From Paragordius varius (lineage: Eukaryota > Nematomorpha): a DNA stretch of 64,000 nucleotides. The notes below the pieces were generated by a model. That model saw only the letters and a list, made by a program, of their open reading frames with translations, had not been told where the DNA came from and ran no database searches. The translations under genes were made by a program, and so were the position numbers. The DNA lies in the NCBI GenBank assembly GCA_964247055.1, contig OZ176054.1:9300001-9364000 (forward strand), in the 5' to 3' direction. Below are positions 37,301 through 49,851 of the stretch, one piece after another. Within the stretch, counting starts at the first letter, position 1, and each line of letters begins with the position of its first letter.

Positions 37301-39296
37301 TCATCCAAATATAGCATTTTTTATTGCATCTGTATATTGAGCAGGGACCCAGTAAATCCAATATCGAGATGCTTCAGTAGGACCCAATTGAATTCCCTTG
37401 CAGAAATAACACATCATAAAATATTTTAATAAATTTTACAGGTTAAATTAATGAATTTTATACAGTAAAGATGGAAATTAAAAAACGCAATAGTAAAAGA
37501 CAAACAATCATACTTTTTAAACCTTAATATTTTCTCCATAAACTATATATTACAATAAATATATTACAATTAAATGTAGCATAGAATTTACATTTCTATT
37601 TCTTATTTTGCAACCCAAAGATCATTTATATAAAAATTAAAAAGATGGTTATCTTTTCAAAATACTATTTGTAAAATAAAATATAACATTATTTTTGCTC
37701 TAATAAATTTCTTCAAAACAAGGAAATTAAATATTTATTACCATTATGTGATATTCCTCATGGCCTTCAATCGGTTCGCTAACAACCGTGACAATTGAAT
37801 TTAAGGGAAGTTTTTGTGTTCTATCTAAAATACATTGATTTCAATTAATTTATATTTTACAACATTACACTTAAAATTATGAAGCCTTGGATAGATTTTC
37901 GTATTTTTTGCCATTTTATAAAGTTAAAAAGAATGAAAAGAAAAAAGAATGGTAATGCAATTAAAATTATTTTAAATCCATAATACGACCTTTCGTTCCA
38001 ATCCATAATTGATCCAATTCTAGTTTAAAGGTTAGCCTAAGCTTGCCACCACCCCTTTCAAGCATACCCGTTAAAGGTTCAAAAGGTAATGGTTCCTATA
38101 TATGTGTATATTTGAAAAAACAAAATTTTATGCAAGCCAAATGTTTGTTACTAAGACAGGGTTGCCAATACACGGCCCTTCGAGACTTTTCTCGGCATAG
38201 TAAAATTAATATTTTTAACATATTTTTAAAATAAGTATATCTAATTGACAACAAACTATAAAAAAATTGTTATATTGTGTTTGCTTTTAACATTTTTTAG
38301 TTTGAGATCTATTAAAATATTTATTAATGCTCTTGTGTGATTCAAAGATGCGGCCGGTTGGAATGTTTGAGCTTAAAATGCGGCTCGCGAAGCCATTCGT
38401 GTTGGACATCTCTGATTTGAGTTTAATAATGATTACAATTCCATTATAACAATTTATAAATAAAAAATCTCAATATACTGACCAATTTTAGTGCTAAAAA
38501 TTTTGCAATTTAGATGTCCATATATTCATTAGAATAAAATAAGTTATAATTTTATATATAAATATACAATTTCGCTTTTTATCGAACTTAACGCTTTTTC
38601 TATCAAATTTAACCCTTTCTAAATAATTACATCAACTTTTACAATTAAACACAACATCCAATTAAACTCACATTATCACTCACATTTAAAACAAATTAAA
38701 TAAAAATATTTTTGCACCATTTAATTGTTTAAGGTAAAAAACATTGCTATTAATTGCGATACTCAAATAAATTAATTAAGGTTATTATACAAGACTATTA
38801 AACTTTAAAATGCTTAGAAATATTTTTAATATGTAATAAATTAAAAATAAGCATTGAGTGTGAATATAAAAGTGTTGTTTGATTGGAATTAATGTTGGGT
38901 TTTATCAAAAAATAAGTTTGGTTGGCAAAATATTTAATTTTAAGATTATAAAGGTGTTGAGTTAAGTATGAATAGTGGAACTATAATAAAAAAGGTATTA
39001 GTCTAAAAGAATATCGCTAGACAAATTTCTAATTTTCGCATTTCATTCTAAGACTACACCAAAAATAGGGCCGTCCTCTAACTATACATTATTTTATAAT
39101 CCCATCATTCAGACAAGATTCTTTAATATGTATGCAAATATGTGGATATTTATATGAATAGATATATTAACGAAAGGCAACTTTTAGATAATAAAAATTG
39201 TAAATCTGTTGAATGTTAATATAACATTCGACAAAAGTTAAACCCCAATTTATTCATTGTCCATAACCGTAATTTTAATTTATCAAAAACTACGAC

Positions 39297-39339
<43 letters not shown>

Positions 39340-41570
39340 TATATAGAAAATACCAAACCAATAAATGCATATGATTATGTATTTTGAATCGTTCAGGAAG
39401 ACTGTATCAATGTTAAGACTAACCTCAAATATTTTGCTAAAAAGGAGTCTATTTATTTAAATTAATAAATAGAGCAAAATTTCTTTTACATAGTATCCTT
39501 ACCATATATTTTACTTGTTTAATTATCAATATACATCGAGAAAAAAAATTTATATTACTTTTTAGAGTCATGTACCTTTTAAATTGGTATTTTTTAATCC
39601 AACATTTAATTACAAATTGTTTGAGTATTTTAGTCGTTTGCGTTTTAAAAAATATTATAGGATTGATTAATTTATAATAACTGAGTATAAAAAAGGCTTT
39701 TATGTAATATTAGAGTAATTATTATTAAAAATTGTAAAATAAACCTGTATATTTTTAATTCCAATCATAGCATCTTCGGGAACGCCCTTTTCAATAATTT
39801 TTTGATGAATCTAAAAACATGTGATATTCGATTATTTTTAATAGTTAATGTATCAATTATAATATTATATATCTCATAAATTTTTTGGGATTGGCCGACA
39901 AATTTAACGATTGATACAAAATTTAAAAATGTATGTTGTATTCGAAAAAACATTTTTTATATGTAAATAACCAATTTATTTTTATATATTTAATAATATT
40001 TTTTAATTTTTTATACATACAAACTTACACAGGTAGAACGGGCTTACTTTGCAATTTTAAAACACCAATTTAGGATAATTAGCGCTGACCAAGTCATGAC
40101 CCGGGCAATTGACCGGGTCATGACTTGGTCAGTGACTATATATTTTTTGACCATGGTCATTTGCTGGTAAATTATCTTTTTTGGAGGAGATAGTAGGATT
40201 TTATTTTTTAATATATCTTTTAAAAAATATAATTAAATATTAATTATATAATATAATTGATATTTAAAAATGCATATTTAAGAATATATTAATTGTGAAT
40301 ATATATCCTTTAAAACAAACAGCAAAATATCCAATTAATCCATACATGTAAACCAAAATTAAATGACAGAACATATAATTACGATATTAATTTAATGTTG
40401 AAAGAAAGTGTAAAACAATCTAGGTAAATTTTATAAAATATAATGTATATGAAAAGCCATGTATTTGAGGATATAGAAAGCCATAAACATGTGGCAAAAT
40501 TTATTTATATTACATTGACATTTAATATTATTGAAAACAAAATCTTGATTAAATTTGATAGAATATATTTGTAAATAATAATTATCAAAAAAATCTTAAT
40601 CTAACTTATTAAGCAATATGACATTATTAGTGAAACGCAAGTGTCGTTCGGGCTATTTACATAATCACCAATATCTTACTGTAAGATATTTTTGTGCATA
40701 TAATTTTTTTATAGTTTTGATAAAAAAATTTAAAAAGTGGTCATGACCATAGTCATGACTGGGTCTGACCGGACTTTTTCGAAAAAGCAGTCAAATGCAC
40801 AACCCTAAAAATAGCAAATAAGCAAAGATGGCTAATATTGTGGTAAAAAATTTTTAAAAAAAGAAACCAGTTAGATTTTATCAGTAATTTCATTAAACAA
40901 CATCTGTTTAATGCGAGCCAATATAAAAACGGTACACAGACAGCATGGTGTATGTGAAAACTATCTAATTCAGTTTAACTTAAAGGATTAATCTAACACA
41001 CAATAAACCACACAAGGTAAACCGTGATGTAGGTTTTTCAAAAATACTTTTAAATCTAAGATATTTTTGAGAAACAATATCACAAGATGGCTAATATAAA
41101 GATATAAAACATAAACTTTGTTTTTTGATAAAGAATGAACTTCAGGTTGAGGAGTTTCATCTTCAATTGCAGTTTTTGTGGGAGCTCTAACAGAGAGGAT
41201 GTCGTTAAATGTGGATCCTATAACCATAAATTTGGAACCATTAGTGGCATTTAGATCTTTAAGTGTTTGTTCATCTTTGGTGGGTCCCTTAAAACTTATT
41301 TTTTGTAGAGTAGAATGTAAACCAGTAAGTTGACTCACCTCTTCTTTAAGGTCTTTTATGGTCATAAATGGATTAACTTTAAGGTCGTATTTATCTTTCT
41401 TATACAAAATTTTTATGTCTATTTCAGGTACATCTTGAAACTGATTAAATGATGTTTTACTTAAGTTATTGGATATATTTTGGATATCAGTGGATATTTT
41501 AAAATTAGTATTTGCTATTTTTAATGAATAATTTACCTATGCTGGGAGTAGATTCAATATCGCTTTCCAT
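37301..41570 (-). CDS. UBFD1: UBFD1, ubiquitin-like domain protein, six exons, 260 aa
   Basis: A conserved protein with an N-terminal ubiquitin-like fold and a distinctive C-terminal domain; its role is poorly known (the human protein has been tied to ubiquitin binding and NF-kB signalling). Minus-strand exons, 5' to 3': 41570-41537, 41514-41117, 39810-39745, 38095-37990, 37824-37742, 37396-37301. All are in phase. Landmarks: EIDIKILYKKDKYDLKV (start of the ubiquitin-like fold), VSQLTGL, TLKDLNATNGSKFMVIGST, KIHQKIIEKGVPEDAM, PLTGML-GGGKLRLTFKLE and DQLWIGTK, LPLNSIVTVVSEPIEGHEEY, GIQLGPTEASRYWIYWVP. The first intron (41515-41536) is just 22 nt. Without removing it the frame ends after about ten more codons; with it removed the frame runs on into the domain. 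Introns 2, 3 and 5 hold MITEs. Length is close to the conserved part of the human protein. Confidence 0.93.
37463..37700. mobile_element. Small inverted-repeat element (TATACGGAC family), in a UBFD1 intron
   Basis: Starts TACAGTAAAGATGGAAATT, then AGACAAACAATCATAC. The right half has AAGATGGTTATCTTTTC in inverted order. The right end is poorly preserved. It lies between the last two UBFD1 exons. Confidence 0.4.
38157..38411. mobile_element. hAT-type MITE in a UBFD1 intron
   Basis: The right end, read inverted, is CAGAGATGTCCAACACGAAT followed by GGCTTCGCGAGCCGCATTTT, the best-preserved example of this family's terminus. The left end is CAGGGTTGCCAATACACGG. A second internal GATGCGGCCGG lies near 38348. 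No coding capacity. Confidence 0.55.
40051..40807. mobile_element. Non-autonomous hAT-like element with a long subterminal hairpin, in a UBFD1 intron
   Basis: Related along its whole length to the intact copy at 52612-53196. Both have GACCAAGTCATGACC near the left end, GTGACTAT(A/T)TATTTTTTGACC next, TAGTA(G/T)GATTTTAT, and AGCAGTCAAATGCACAACCC at the right end. Here the left tip is degraded. A perfect 18-bp inverted repeat (GACCAAGTCATGACCCGG, 8-nt loop) occupies 40087-40130. Confidence 0.6.
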
Positions 41571-42403
41571 TAAGCGCTAACAATATGATATAAAAATTTA
41601 CAATATGATAGTACGTCAATAAGCAACATTGTTGGTGCATAAAAAAAATGTTAAATTTATCCTTAATTCTATTACTTTTATTTAATTATGAACAAATTTT
41701 GTTTATATCGCACGCCACTATGCTACGATTAACACTAATAATATGAGGCTGGCATAAATGTGGATACTGTACTCTTGCGAGAACCATTAAAGTCATATCT
41801 GTATTTAAAATGCTTAAAATGGCATTTAATTTACAAGTTGGTTAATAGATTTTATTTTTATCGCATATATATTTAGATAATGTATAAAAAGTTCAGAGGC
41901 AAACGAAATCGTTCGCAATCAAATATAAGGTTAATATGTGGTAAAATACATAAATATTCTGATTAATGGGAGTTCAAGTGTTTTGGATTTCGGTACTTAC
42001 GTGATTTAAAAAAGTATGTTTAACTTTCGCTATAATTCGATACTGTCAAAGGACAAATTTTGCCAACTTACGCTAAATAAACTTTTTCAAAAACTAATGG
42101 CATTGAAAAAAACAATAAATAAAATAATATTCTTTTAAAAGATATTAAAAAATTTAATTTCATGATTTGGAATCAAGTGTCTTAATTTATTTCCTCCTAA
42201 ATAGGGAGTTCTAATAAAAGTCAAAAATTTTATTATTTGGCAATAAAAGATGGCATTATTTTTAAGAAATTAGGGTGCTTTATGCTTGCACGTAACAAGG
42301 AAAAACGGTATATACACGCATCAAGATACTGTAACATCAATTGGGGTTAGTGTCTAAAATATCTTGATCAGATATATATTTTTTCATAATAAAATCTTTG
42401 GAA
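41571..42403. other. Intergenic, no gene seen
   Basis: AT-rich sequence upstream of the UBFD1 start codon, presumably containing its promoter. No recognisable repeat or open frame. Confidence 0.45.
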
Positions 42404-42680
42404 CTCTGGATGTGGAGAAAACTCTTGCAAATATGGAGGGAAAACTAAAAACACTTTATAAAATCAATCCCAATCATTGCTTAGAATATCCATCCACACC
42501 AAACTATCTAACTTCGGCCATATTATGAGATCTAACTCAGAGGAAAAATCCTTGATGTTGGGAAATATTAGTTGTACACGTGAAAGGGTCCGAAGAAGAA
42601 TAAGATGGATGGACAATATTTTACAAGAACCAATGCAACCTTGGCACAACTCGTCATTAAAATTTAAAATAGCAGCTTAG
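42404..42680 (+). mobile_element. LINE 3' reverse-transcriptase tail fragment
   Basis: Decodes to ELWMWRKLLQI, then (in a second frame) HTKLSNFGHIMR, EKSLMLGN, RVRRRIRWMDNI. This is the end of the reverse transcriptase region of RTE/CR1-type LINEs (the Y/W-R-LL-I ... FGHi-R ... R-R-RW-D-I pattern). At least one frame change is present. Homologous to the minus-strand scrap at 3770-3965, so both come from one family. Confidence 0.6.
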
Positions 42681-43190
42681 GGCGAAGTTTTTATTTACAA
42701 TATTGCAAAACGACATCGACTGTAAAAATACGCACACAAATAAATATATCAGGATTTTCATGCTGCTTTTGGTTTTGAGGCATACAAATAAAATAAATGA
42801 ATTTGCTTTGTAATTTCTTGATATCATAAAAATAGCTAATTTGCGCACATATATTTGAGAAAAAAATTGATTAACACTTGGATACAACAAATCTTGCACT
42901 TATATAACATTAATAAACCGAAATATATAAATAATTTTATTTAAAAATATTTGATATTACTTATTTTAAGCTAAAACCGAAAGGTATGGTAAAATTGAAA
43001 AAAAATACAAAATAAACCGCTTTTTCTATTTCTATCTATGTTAGATGGGAATTAAATAAAAAATTAGCTTTAATTTTACCCTTAATATTAAATGAAGACT
43101 TTTGCAAAATAAAAATGGCGTCGAAATAGTTTGACATGGAACTTTTTTTTCAAAACAAAATTTTAAATATTTTGGCATATTTATATAATT
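42681..43190. other. Intergenic, no gene seen
   Basis: AT-rich; no open frame or repeat boundary that I can support. Confidence 0.4.
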
Positions 43191-43194
43191 TTTA

Positions 43195-44120
43195 TTAGGA
43201 TAGAAGCATAAATTTAAATTGGGACCGTTTCCATCAGAAGTTTTTCAAAAATCCCAACTCAAATTTAGTCTGGTGTATTTAGATACCCCAATTTGAATCG
43301 AAGTGTTAATATACCATAAAATAAATGACATAATATTTTAAGAAGGAAACAATATTTTTACAACAAATTAGAACTGAAATCCTTAAGTCTTAAATTTTTT
43401 AACCATTTCGAAATTGGCTGGTTCTCGTTAAATAAAAAAATAGCTTGAGCGATAAAAACTTTTTAATTCTATATGACATCAAAAAACATAAATAATAAAT
43501 GCATACTTGCTCAAATATTTTTTAGAAAATATTTTTTGAAGCATACATCAAAATATTTCGAGGAATTATGGAAACGGTATAAACACGGTGCACTATATTA
43601 GACATTTTTTCTATATAATTTGATGATGCTGAACATTTTTATCCACCCCATTTTATAATTAATATTAATTTAAAGACAAACGCGTATATAATCTAAATTG
43701 TGAGGTTATAAAAATGTTCAGCATCATTGAAATATATAGAAATAGGGTTTTAATATTATTATATGGAGCGCTTTTCCGTTTCCATCACGCCTTAAAAAGT
43801 ATGAAGCCTTCCAGAAAAATTTGTTAAATTAAATTTTTGAAAAAAGCAGGCTTTTATTAAAATAAATACTTGGTATCAAATTTTGCATATATTTATGATT
43901 ATATTCCGATCTCAGCATTTTTGCGTTTATTTTATTAAAAACAGACTATTTTAAAAGAGCAAAAAATTTTTAGACTTCTGGAGCGCACATTTAAAAATAA
44001 AAATTTTTAGAATTTTTTTCGCTTATCAACATTTGGCAAATTGGGTATGCAAATACCCCAGACAATATTTGAGTCAATGTTTTAAAAAAAACTACTGAAA
44101 GAAACGGTTTCAATAAAAAA
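43195..44120. repeat. Large imperfect palindrome (long inverted-repeat element)
   Basis: The left part has CAACTCAAATTTAGTCTGG then GTATTTAGATACCCCAATTTG. The right part near 44030-44090 holds the same inverted (CAAATTGGGTATGCAAATAC, CCCAGACAATATTTGAGTC). At the centre TGATGCTGAACATTTTTAT (43625) faces ATAAAAATGTTCAGCATCA (43708). A related element, with GCGGAAACGGTAAAAAC and AATGCTGTACATTTTCATCA, lies at 59770-60350. Probably a non-autonomous DNA transposon. Confidence 0.5.
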
Positions 44121-44180
44121 TTTAATTATTTTATATTTTTAAAATATTTAATTTTAAACAAGCCTGGGAATATAACTAAC

Positions 44181-44279
44181 TGTTAGAGGCTAATTTGAAT
44201 AGACTTGTTAAACACACTACATTCGTTATATATCAGTGCATTAACCTATTAACTTATCTGTATACTATTATTATATTGT
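44181..44279 (+). repeat. Left LTR segment matching the right LTR
   Basis: Begins TGTTAGAGGCTAATTTGAAT and runs 99 bp to TATTATATTGT, identical by eye to 48088-48186. The left LTR continues beyond this with the captured insert and then further LTR sequence to about 44.6 kb. Confidence 0.8.
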
Positions 44280-44287
44280 TATAACCT

Positions 44288-44446
44288 CCCATTCCCATGC
44301 CGCCCATCATGGGATATCCTCCACCACCCCATCCCATACCCATGCCATAACCGCCAAACGGACGCGTTAAACTACTCAAGCCGTAGCCAAGCAAGGCTCC
44401 ACCCAGTAAACCCGTTCCAAGGCCCGGACCACCTCCTCTGCCACTG
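44288..44446 (-). other. Glycine-rich coding fragment captured inside the left LTR
   Basis: A 159-bp GC-richer block lies within the AT-rich LTR. On the minus strand it is open throughout and reads SGRGGGPGLGTGLLGGALLG, then YGLSSLTRPFGGYGMG, then a Gly/Met/Tyr-rich end. It looks like part of a host glycine-rich (secreted or RNA-binding-like) protein gene. A 41-bp stretch of LTR, TATTAACTTATCTG to TTATAACCT, is present on both sides (44247-44287 and 44447-44487), exactly 200 bp apart. The fragment is antisense to the element. I cannot name the source gene. Confidence 0.65.
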
Positions 44447-47400
44447 TATTAACTTATCTGTATACTATTATTATATTGTTATAACCTTCCCACCACTTGT
44501 GATCATTATTATACTTTGAGATAATTGTATATAAGCCAACATCCCTTGATATATGTGAATACATTAAACCTAATTATCGTAAATATATATATATAGAGAT
44601 CATGATATAACGCGCAGTTGTTTTTGTGATATACAATATTTTGTGATATACAATAAATACCTTACCATCCCCAAATATTATTGGTGGCCAAGAGATATGA
44701 CAGACGAACCAATGAATATCACAGCTCAAAAATACAATAATAATAGCAATCGATACAGTAACAACAATAATATCAATCGGTTACAACATAATAAATCCAA
44801 TCGACAAACAATAATAAAATCATCTATTACATGCAAACATTGCGGTTTCACACACCCACCCAACAAGTGTCCAGCCTGGAGACGATCCTGCAACAAATGC
44901 GGAAAGCTAAACCATTTTGCGAGAATGTGTGTAGCCAAAAAACAAAGACCGCACTTCAATAGGCAATTGTCGAAGGAAGTTAACGTGGGTCATAAGGCGC
45001 TAACTCCCTTACTGATAACACTAGTAATAAACGGGTTAAAAAAAGATTTTATATATGATACCGGTTTGGACATCAGTGTAATAAACTTTGACACATGGGA
45101 GCAAATCGGTAAACCCAAGCTGCATCCGACACCCCCAGTAAAATCGTACAACAATACCACAGTGCCAATGATGGGGACGGCAAGTGTCAAAGTCCAAGTA
45201 AATGGTAAACAAATGGTCGGGGACATATGTGTCCTATGCAAAACGATGGGAATGGCCCCGCTAATCTGTGGACTGGACTGGATGGCGAAATTCCAGATTG
45301 AGATGCCACAGGTTAAAGTTAATTATCTTAAATTGAATGAGATTTGTGAAATTTTTAAAAATTTATTCGAAAATAAGTAAGGGTGTTATAAGGACCCTGT
45401 AAAAATTCGCATTGCAGCTAATGCGATCCCGAAAGTATGGCCATGTCGCAGGGTGCCTTTTCGATTAAGAGAAAAGGTGGAGAAAGAGCTGACGAGGCTA
45501 GAAAAGTTAGGCATTTTAGAACCGGTTGATCCTAACACCACACCTGTGACATGGGCCACGCCTACGGTTAATGTACTTAAACCGAATGGCGAATTAAGAA
45601 TATGTAGTGATTTTCGGGTAACGATTAATAAGTGGTTGCAAGAAGACTCCCACATAATTCCCACGTTTGATGAGTTGGTGTCGAAAATAGGTGAAGGTAT
45701 CACATTCACGAAAATTGATTTAAAAGATGCTTACCTCCAGATGCCAGTGGCAGAGGAGTGTCAACAATTGTTAACTATCTCAACACATAAGGGTTTTTTT
45801 AGATACAAACGCATGCCGTTTGGACTGGCCACGGCACCTATCATCTTCCAAAGAGTGATGGAAAAAGTGCTGGCTGAAAGTCCGGGAACTTGCGTATATT
45901 TAGATGACGTCCTAGTGACTGGTAGGACGGAAAATGAGCACATTAACAATTTAAATAACGTATTAAGTCGTCTCGATAAGGCCGGATTTAAATTAAGACA
46001 AGATAAAATAATGATAGGCGCAGAATCAGTAAACTATTTAGGATTTGAAATATCGAAAAAGGGTATAAGTCCCTGTGAAAGCAAAATTAAAGCAATCAAG
46101 GAACTAAAAAGGCCGGTAGATAAAAAGTCGTTACGTAGCTTTTTAGGTTTTTTGACATTTCATGAACGCTTTATACCAAAATTACAAATGATAGTCGGTC
46201 CCTTACATGAATTAACTAGTAAAAATACGAGATGGTATTGGACTGAGAAACATGAGAAAAGCTGGTTAGCAGCTAAGAATTTGTTAAGCGAAAAAGTGTT
46301 TTTAACACCATATAATTCGAATAGGAAATTGATAATAGAAACTGATGCGTCAGATTTAGGATTCGGATGTATTCTAAGTCATGAAATTAATAGTGAAAGG
46401 TTACCGATAGCGTATGCCTCACAAAAATGTAGCAACGCTGAAAGGAATTATTCCACGATAGAGAAGGAATTAAAAGCAATATTATTTGCGTTAAGAAAGT
46501 TTCATAGTTTCATATATGGTAGAAAATTTACAATATTAACTGACCATTTACCCTTAGTAAAGTTAATAAATAGAGATCGAAATTTAAAAGAGATTCATAA
46601 TGCTAAAATACTAAGGTGGATTAATATGATAAATGAATACGACTTTGAAATAAGTCATCAAAAAGGGGCTCAAAATAGAGCTGATTATTTATCGAGATGG
46701 CCGATTGACGAGATCGTTGCCTATGATGAAGATTATGCGGTTACCAGATATTTGAGATTTTTGAATTGTCATAACGTGCGGTTAAGCCGAGATGAAATTC
46801 GAAAAGAAACTGCATTAGATGCAGTATTACAAAAAGTAATTAAAGCGTTAAACAACCATGACTGGAGTTCTCCAGAATTAAAAAAGTTTGTAAACCGTAA
46901 AGACGAGTTGGCATATCAATATGGCTTATTAAGTTTAAATGATCGGATTGTAATTCCGAAGCCCCTCCAAAAAGAGGTGGTGAGATACCTACACAGCGGG
47001 CATAACAACGTAGAGACCATGAAAGCGATGGCCAGATTTACGTGTTATTGGCCAGAATTAGAAAATGACCTGGTAAAAGCCAGTAGTCAATGCGAATCGT
47101 GCCAACGTAGTAGGCCGAATGTCACTCAGAATTCCACGTATCAGTGGGATCATAATGTTGCTGTGTGGGAGCGTTTGCATATTGATATAGCCGGACCGGT
47201 AGACGGTTTGTATTGGTTGTTGATAATTGATAGTGCCTCGAAATGCGCAGAAGGATTTATGTTGAAAAAGGTAACCGCAGCGAATATAATCCACAAATTA
47301 GAAGAAACGTTTGCAAGGTTTGGCTTTGCAAGAGAGATTGTGAGCGATAACGCTTCATATTTCAGTAACGAGTACTTTACGTCAACATTAAGTACGTTAG

Positions 47401-48087
47401 GGGCGAAACATATTAAGGTTACCCCAGAGTAATGGGATGGTAGAAAGGTTAGTAGGTACAATAAAAAATAAATACAAAAGAATAAAAAACAATGGGTTAT
47501 CCACCCACGAAGCGTTTAACACTAGCTTATGGGCGTATAGAAATTCTATACACTCAACAACGAAAGAAACCCCGGCCCAGTTAATGTTTAAGCGTACCCC
47601 CCATACGCCCTTAACCTGGTTAAATAGTAGGGAGAGATTGTTAGATGCACCGGCCCCCCGACGGCAGTTTGCCATTAATGACCAGGTAATGATTAAAAAT
47701 GAATTAAGTCCAGGGTGGCCCGCCGGAGAGATTACGGACCGTACAGGGTTATTTTCATACAAGGTATGGGACAAGGACCGAGACAAAGTTGTGAGGAAAC
47801 ACGCTGACCAAATAGTACAACAACCACAACCACAGCCGACCACTTCCAGCAACACAAATGAGGAGGAGGTAACCACTGCCACGGATGATGGAACAATCGC
47901 TGAAACGCAACCAAACACGATCAATGCATACGAAATCGAACCAATTACTCCGACAGCCGAAAGTCCAAATAATGATAATACCCAGAAACCTGAGGCTATC
48001 TACTCCCCCGCTAAAACACAAGAACGGAGATACCCGACGAGAAGTCGGCAGAAACCTGCCCGCTTTCGTTAAGGGGGGGGGAAGTGA

Positions 48088-48186
48088 TGTTAGAGGCTAA
48101 TTTGAATAGACTTGTTAAACACACTACATTCGTTATATATCAGTGCATTAACCTATTAACTTATCTGTATACTATTATTATATTGT
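48088..48186 (+). repeat. Right LTR segment
   Basis: Follows the polypurine tract directly and begins TGTTAGAGGC. 99 bp are shared with the left end; the following sequence does not match the left LTR. Confidence 0.8.
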
Positions 48187-48669
48187 ATTTGAATCGAACT
48201 GAAATGAATATGTTGTATCCAAATGTTAAATGTTTTGTGTATTTTAGTGATGTTTCTTAAAATGAAGCCTCTAGCTTTGAAAAATTTTAAATAAATCTGC
48301 GCAAAATTTTCCATTATTGACACCACCAAAAGTGTGAATAACTTTCTTAACTCATTCGTAATAGGGGAAACCAAAAGGATTATAATAATAATCCTAAATC
48401 AGAATATATGTGTATATATCTTCATTAGCTTATTTTTTGTGTAATGTAACAGGCATAGGAATTAAATTAAGGTTAGTAAATGTAAATAATTAATTTAAGA
48501 AGCTTTCAGGATATATTTTTCCAGCAAAAATTTGATATATCAGGATTTTAATATTACTGTTCGTTTTATTTTTAGAACTGTCCCAATTTAAGACACTAAA
48601 GGTCGCAAAACTGTAAAATAAATAAGCTTTATTATCTAATGGATTCAGTATGCGATAAAAATAGAATTC
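48187..48669. other. Gene-less stretch after the LTR element
   Basis: No gene or recognisable repeat. AT-rich. Confidence 0.4.
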
Positions 48670-48671
48670 TA

Positions 48672-49676
48672 AAATTGAGCTCTGGGATAAAACTACCCCA
48701 AACAGTAAATGACTTGCAAGTTTTTCAAGTCATGGCTTGCTTTCTTGTGATAAAAAAAATTTAACATTACACGACTTAAGTCAAGCAAGAAACTTGATAA
48801 GGAGGTGATAAAAAATCACATGATCAAGTAAAACTTAAAGATTTTGCAAGTGTGCTGTAGGGCACACTTGACAGATTTAAAAATATGGATAAAATTATTT
48901 TGGAAACTATTTATGTATAAAATTTAGGTTTTATATGTAAATCAAACCTTTGTTAATGCTATAAGTTGTTAATTATATATATGGCTAATTAATTTATTCA
49001 TTGGGTGGATACAAAAGAGGATAAATTTATAGAAAACGGCTAATATTTAATAACATGGCATATAAAAATATGCTAAATATATCAATTCCGTGACCGTAAA
49101 AAAATTGGATTCTGGAAAATTTCTTAAAATTAATAATTAAATATTAATCTCGTAAAATTTCAAATCTTTGTTTATAAACAAAACTTCACTATTAACCAAT
49201 GTAAAGAATTTATTTCATCATAAATTTATTTTGAAGTTTATAATCAATTAAAAATAATTATGTTATATTGTTAAACATCTTCCCATTATATTTGCAACTG
49301 GACTCCAAACAAAATAAGTAGTGTGGTAAAATAATGGAAAGTGTTTTAAGGGCGAATGGTTTCATCAATCTAAAAATTATTACCAGGCTCACAATTTAAA
49401 AAACTCTATATATTAAATAAGATACGTGCCAGTGAGTTTGAAAAACTTCAAGTAATGTATATTGTATTTATTGTTTTTAGCTGAAAATGATCAAAGTTTC
49501 CATAAAATTCGAATTGGGTGGCAAAAAACAGTTACATTCATACGCAAAAGACTTGACTTAAGTGTTTTTTTATCACCAATCTTCAAGTGTACACTTGCTG
49601 GCTTAAGTAATCTTGCTCAACTAGCCACGCTTGGCTTACAAGTCAAGTGCGACTTTTTTATCACCCCACCCTAAGA
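48672..49676. repeat. CTTG/CAAG-rich block, possible ~1-kb non-autonomous element
   Basis: Words built on ACTTG/CAAGT are packed at 48705-48880 (GACTTGCAAG, TTCAAGTCATGGCTTGC, GACTTAAGTCAAGCAAG, GCAAGTGTGC...GCACACTTG) and again at 49545-49665 (GACTTGACTTAAGTG, CTTCAAGTGTACACTTGC, GCTTACAAGTCAAGTGCG), with GATAAAAAA words in both. The clusters face each other like subterminal repeats of a transposon. CTCTGGGATAAAACTACCCC at 48680 recurs as CTCTGGGGTAAAAACTACCC at 49873. Confidence 0.4.
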
Positions 49677-49851
49677 GTTAGAACTGAAAGCATATGATAC
49701 TGATGAATTCTCCTATCAAAATCTTAATATTTAATCCAGATATTTTTATACCACTGTTTAAGTGTAAACTTAATCTATGGTTTTAATTTGCTCCATATTT
49801 TAAAATATTTGAAACAGTTCTGGGGTCGCAGAGCCCTTAACTTATAATTAA

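Larger units (their letters stand above)
44181..48186 (+). mobile_element. Fossil Ty3/gypsy (Mag-like) LTR retroelement
   Basis: A broken LTR element of the Ty3/gypsy group, oriented left to right. Parts in order: left LTR (from 44181), a zinc-knuckle region with two CCHC-type boxes of the Mag style (about 44.83-44.94 kb), an aspartic-protease-like region (about 45.0-45.3 kb), reverse transcriptase (about 45.5-46.1 kb) with the catalytic motif YLDD, RNase H (about 46.3-46.7 kb), integrase with its HHCC zinc finger and DD-E core (about 46.95-47.6 kb), a chromatin-targeting-like tail rich in Gln/Thr/Pro, a G-rich polypurine tract at 48071-48087, and the right LTR copy from 48088. The parts of a full set before the zinc knuckles are not apparent. 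I count roughly two or three breaks. The two end repeats are identical by eye over the 99 bp they share, so the insertion is young. It lies next to the palindromic repeat at 43195-44120. Confidence 0.9.

Noticed and set aside
45386-45949. Open frames on the minus strand across the retroelement
   Set aside because: They are shadows opposite the reverse transcriptase region; residues show no domain and the plus strand explains the sequence.
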